Made by a program: the position numbers and the translations under genes. The notes beneath the pieces are model-generated. The model had not been told where the DNA came from. It saw nothing but the letters and a program-made list of their open reading frames with translations, and ran no database searches. Of a stretch of DNA of 6,305 bases, positions 4,469 through 6,305 are shown piece by piece; positions within the stretch are counted from its first letter, which is position 1; the number at the start of each line of letters is the position of its first letter. The DNA is from Streptosporangiaceae bacterium (GTDB lineage Bacteria > Actinomycetota > Actinomycetes > Streptosporangiales > Streptosporangiaceae): assembly GCA_030041195.1 (NCBI GenBank), contig JASHOI010000746.1:1-6305 (forward strand), written 5' to 3'.

Positions 4469-5986
4469 TCAGGGCAGGGCCGTGGTCACCGAGTTGTTCA
4501 CGGCCGGGAGCGGAACCGAGGTCAGCGCGCTCGAAACCGCCAGGATGGACCGCACCGAGCCGTTCGCGCTGACCACCCTCCCGGCGTAGACCGGCCCCGA
4601 GCCGGTCAGCGGCGTGATCACGACCGCGAACGGGGAGGACCGGCCGTCCTGGCGGGGGACGGGGAGCGAGACGACCGAGCTGTGGCCGGCGGCGAGCTGC
4701 ACCGTGCCGATCGTCACGTCCGCCTGGCCGGAGGCCGTCAGCTCCGAGACCTGAACCCGGGCCGCGCCCTGCGGCGCCGACAGGACCAGCTCCGACGAGC
4801 CGGCCGAGCCGACCGGGTTGCCGGCGATCACGCCCTGCTCCTGCACCGGGGTGGTCGCGGCGGTGAACACGCCCGGCGCCCCGGCGGCACCGCCGGGCGC
4901 GCTCATCGAGGCGGTCACCGGCACGTTGGAGGAGATCACGATCGCCGCCGGGATCCCGCCGAGCGACGGCAGCGACACCCCGACCGCCGACCCCCCGGGA
5001 AGGTCGATCCCGCTGCCGCCGGTCGGCACGTACGACCCCCTGGCGGTGACCGCGGTCACCTTGATCTCGGCGTTGCCCGAGCCAGGCACCGCGACGTATA
5101 GCTCGCGCCCGCCCGGCGTCCCCGGCAGGCCGGCCAGCACCTGGGTGGTCGCCGGCGGCTGCGCGGTCGGCAGCCAGGCGCCGGGCTCGCCGGTGTTAGA
5201 GGTGTCAAGTACCGCCGCTACCACCCGGCCCACGCTCGTGGTCACGTTCAGCGCGACCACGCGGGATCCTTTCAGGAGCTTGGCCAGGGACTGGACCACG
5301 ATCCCGTGCGGCGGGACCTCGATCCCAGCGTCCGTGCTGCCGATGATCGGGCCGCTGTCGGTCAGTACGCTGACGGTGGCGTCGGCGGCCTCGGCGTCGG
5401 TGTTCATCAGGTAAAGCTGGATGTTCGCGACCGACTTCTGCCCGGGGCCAACGAACCAGAAGTCGGTTCCCGGGCCCTGGCACTCCGCGGTGGCCAGTCC
5501 CCCGGCACTCGTCTGCTCGGCCTCAAGTCCCCGCGCCATGGAGCCGCTGGCCTGGATCATCACCCCGCCCCGCGCCGCACCAGTGGGCACTCCGGCGGCT
5601 GTGGCCGTGGTCGACTGCCGCGCCAGACCACGGGCCAGAACGGGAGCCTGCGGCACGGTCAGCAGCGCCAGCCGGCCTGGCTGGGTGAGAACGCGCAGCG
5701 GGGCCGGTGCGGTCGCGGCGCCGACGGGGGTCAGCCGGGTCACCTCGGCGCGCCCGGAGCCCGTCGAGGCCGCGGCCAGCGCGACACCGGAAGCGGTCGC
5801 GCCCGCCGAGCCCGGCCCGGGGCAAGCCCTGACCACAGTGGACACGGCGAGGCTCGACGGGCCGGACGCCCGCTGACCGGCCGAGAGCGCCGCGGAATGA
5901 CTGACGCTGGCCAGGCCGAACTCCGCCGCCACCGCCATCACCACCAGCAGCGCCAGCAGGTACCTGTTCGCGACGAAACGCCTCAC
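4469..5986 (-). CDS. DUF5719 family membrane-anchored extracytoplasmic protein
   Basis: A 505-residue protein recognised as DUF5719 by its layout and position. An N-terminal membrane anchor (about 8-27, preceded by a basic MRRF) is followed by a long Ala/Gly/Ser/Thr/Val-rich region that should lie outside the membrane. The segment from about 169 (CQGPGTDFWFVGPG) to the end looks like repeated beta-strands, with the strand pattern LYLMNTDAEAADATVSV and the end RVVSANGSVRSILAVSSALTSVPLP. There are only two cysteines, Cys55 and Cys169, which could pair as a disulfide. No catalytic motif is seen and the function is unknown. The start is GTG at 5986, overlapping the upstream stop as GTGA, with GAGGTGA six bases before it. 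The overlap points to joint translation with the upstream gene. Confidence 0.8.
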   Translation of the reverse strand: MRRFVANRYLLALLVVMAVAAEFGLASVSHSAALSAGQRASGPSSLAVSTVVRACPGPGSAGATASGVALAAASTGSGRAEVTRLTPVGAATAPAPLRVLTQPGRLALLTVPQAPVLARGLARQSTTATAAGVPTGAARGGVMIQASGSMARGLEAEQTSAGGLATAECQGPGTDFWFVGPGQKSVANIQLYLMNTDAEAADATVSVLTDSGPIIGSTDAGIEVPPHGIVVQSLAKLLKGSRVVALNVTTSVGRVVAAVLDTSNTGEPGAWLPTAQPPATTQVLAGLPGTPGGRELYVAVPGSGNAEIKVTAVTARGSYVPTGGSGIDLPGGSAVGVSLPSLGGIPAAIVISSNVPVTASMSAPGGAAGAPGVFTAATTPVQEQGVIAGNPVGSAGSSELVLSAPQGAARVQVSELTASGQADVTIGTVQLAAGHSSVVSLPVPRQDGRSSPFAVVITPLTGSGPVYAGRVVSANGSVRSILAVSSALTSVPLPAVNNSVTTALP

Positions 5987-6305
5987 CGGGCGTCACCTCG
6001 CCAGTCGCGCTCCGGGACCGGCCAGCCAGGCGTCCCTTCGTCGTCGTCTGGCTCGGACCGACGGTGCCTGCTGCCCCGGCCGGGCGGCAGCGGGTTGAGC
6101 ACGTCGCCGCGCTCGGCGGACCAGCCGGGCGGATCCGGCGCCGGCCAGCCCGGCTCGGGGCTCCACTGCTCGGTCTGCTCGGGTGGCGGCCACGTCCCCG
6201 ACGGGGATCTCGGCCCCGCCTGGGGCAGCCCGCCGGCGGGCTCGCTGCGCTCATTCGCTGGCCACCCGGCCGGCTCGGCCGGCGACCAGCCAGCACCCCG
6301 GCCGG
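5983..6305 (-). CDS. C-terminal Trp/Pro-rich tail of a large protein, probably a family 2 glycosyltransferase (partial)
   Basis: An open minus-strand frame enters from the right edge and stops at TGA 5985-5983, giving 106 complete codons without a start in view. The stop overlaps the DUF5719 start (GTGA). Codons mostly end in G or C, unlike the two competing minus-strand frames. The residues are about one fifth proline and contain eight tryptophans (6, 14, 38, 47, 53, 61, 94, 101 of the visible part), often as GWP or GWS. There is no Cys, Lys, Met, Ile, Phe or Tyr, so the tail is probably disordered. It ends WRGDAR. From memory, the gene before DUF5719 in Actinobacteria is a large glycosyltransferase, but nothing catalytic is visible here, so that identity is inference. 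Confidence 0.7.
   Translation of the reverse strand, partial: GRGAGWSPAEPAGWPANERSEPAGGLPQAGPRSPSGTWPPPEQTEQWSPEPGWPAPDPPGWSAERGDVLNPLPPGRGSRHRRSEPDDDEGTPGWPVPERDWRGDAR
5993..5999 (-). promoter_or_regulatory. Ribosome binding site of the DUF5719 gene, inside the upstream gene
   Basis: GAGGTGA on the minus strand, six bases before the GTG at 5986. It lies in the last codons of the upstream gene and supports the overlapping start. Confidence 0.65.

Noticed and set aside
5993..6193. 66-codon minus-strand frame ending at TGA 5995-5993
   Set aside because: Arg/Ala-rich with poor codon bias. The frame ending at 5983 has better bias and a functional overlap with DUF5719.
6261..6290. GCCGGC inverted repeats near the right edge
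   Set aside because: They lie inside the coding tail and are explained by GC-rich Ala/Glu/Pro/Gly codons.
5523..6296. 257-codon minus-strand frame across the DUF5719 start
   Set aside because: Its product is Arg/Gly/Pro-rich and out of frame with both DUF5719 and the better-biased tail frame that ends in the GTGA overlap.
1..6305. CRISPR arrays, tRNA or rRNA genes, transposases, phage or toxin-antitoxin genes
   Set aside because: I looked on both strands and saw no regularly spaced repeats, cloverleaf-like sequence, or recognisable transposase, integrase or toxin motif.

Overview
The window is high-GC DNA with strong G/C preference at third codon positions, and its gene set is typical of Actinobacteria: phosphomannomutase ManB, a Trm112-like zinc ribbon, DUF3499, a degenerate zincin-family protein and DUF5719. 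I cannot name the genus. The order manB - DUF3499 - divergent zincin-like gene resembles, from memory, the manB/pmmA neighbourhood of Mycobacterium and Streptomyces, where it sits close to envelope glycosylation and whiB-type genes.

Layout from left to right. (1) 1-201: the 3' end of an unidentified plus-strand gene. (2) 202-666: a 465-base gap between two convergent genes. It contains an unusual AT-rich island with a 61-base symmetrical inverted repeat. (3) 667-3781: four minus-strand genes, transcribed right to left: DUF3499, manB, Trm112-like and a cation diffusion facilitator (CDF) transporter. The last three are tightly spaced (gaps of 8 and 12 bases) and probably form an operon. A 110-base leader with a perfect hairpin separates DUF3499 from manB. 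(4) 3782-3970: a divergent promoter region. (5) 3971-4441: a plus-strand zincin-family protein that has no histidine at all. (6) 4469-6305: two minus-strand genes overlapping by 4 bases (GTGA). The upstream one is only a Trp/Pro-rich C-terminal tail here, probably of a large glycosyltransferase. The downstream one is a membrane-anchored DUF5719 protein.

How they may work together: ManB makes mannose-1-phosphate, the precursor of GDP-mannose and so of mannosylated envelope glycans. The putative glycosyltransferase and the exported DUF5719 protein fit an envelope-glycan role. Trm112, DUF3499 and the zincin-like protein are conserved neighbours of uncertain function. The CDF transporter probably exports divalent metal. 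All six genes whose starts are visible use GTG or TTG, none ATG.

I did not find a clearly new multi-gene system. The features least explained by known families are the inverted-repeat island at 290-385, the histidine-free zincin homologue, the Trp/Pro-rich tail, and the absence of the SIS/manA genes I would expect between Trm112 and the CDF gene.
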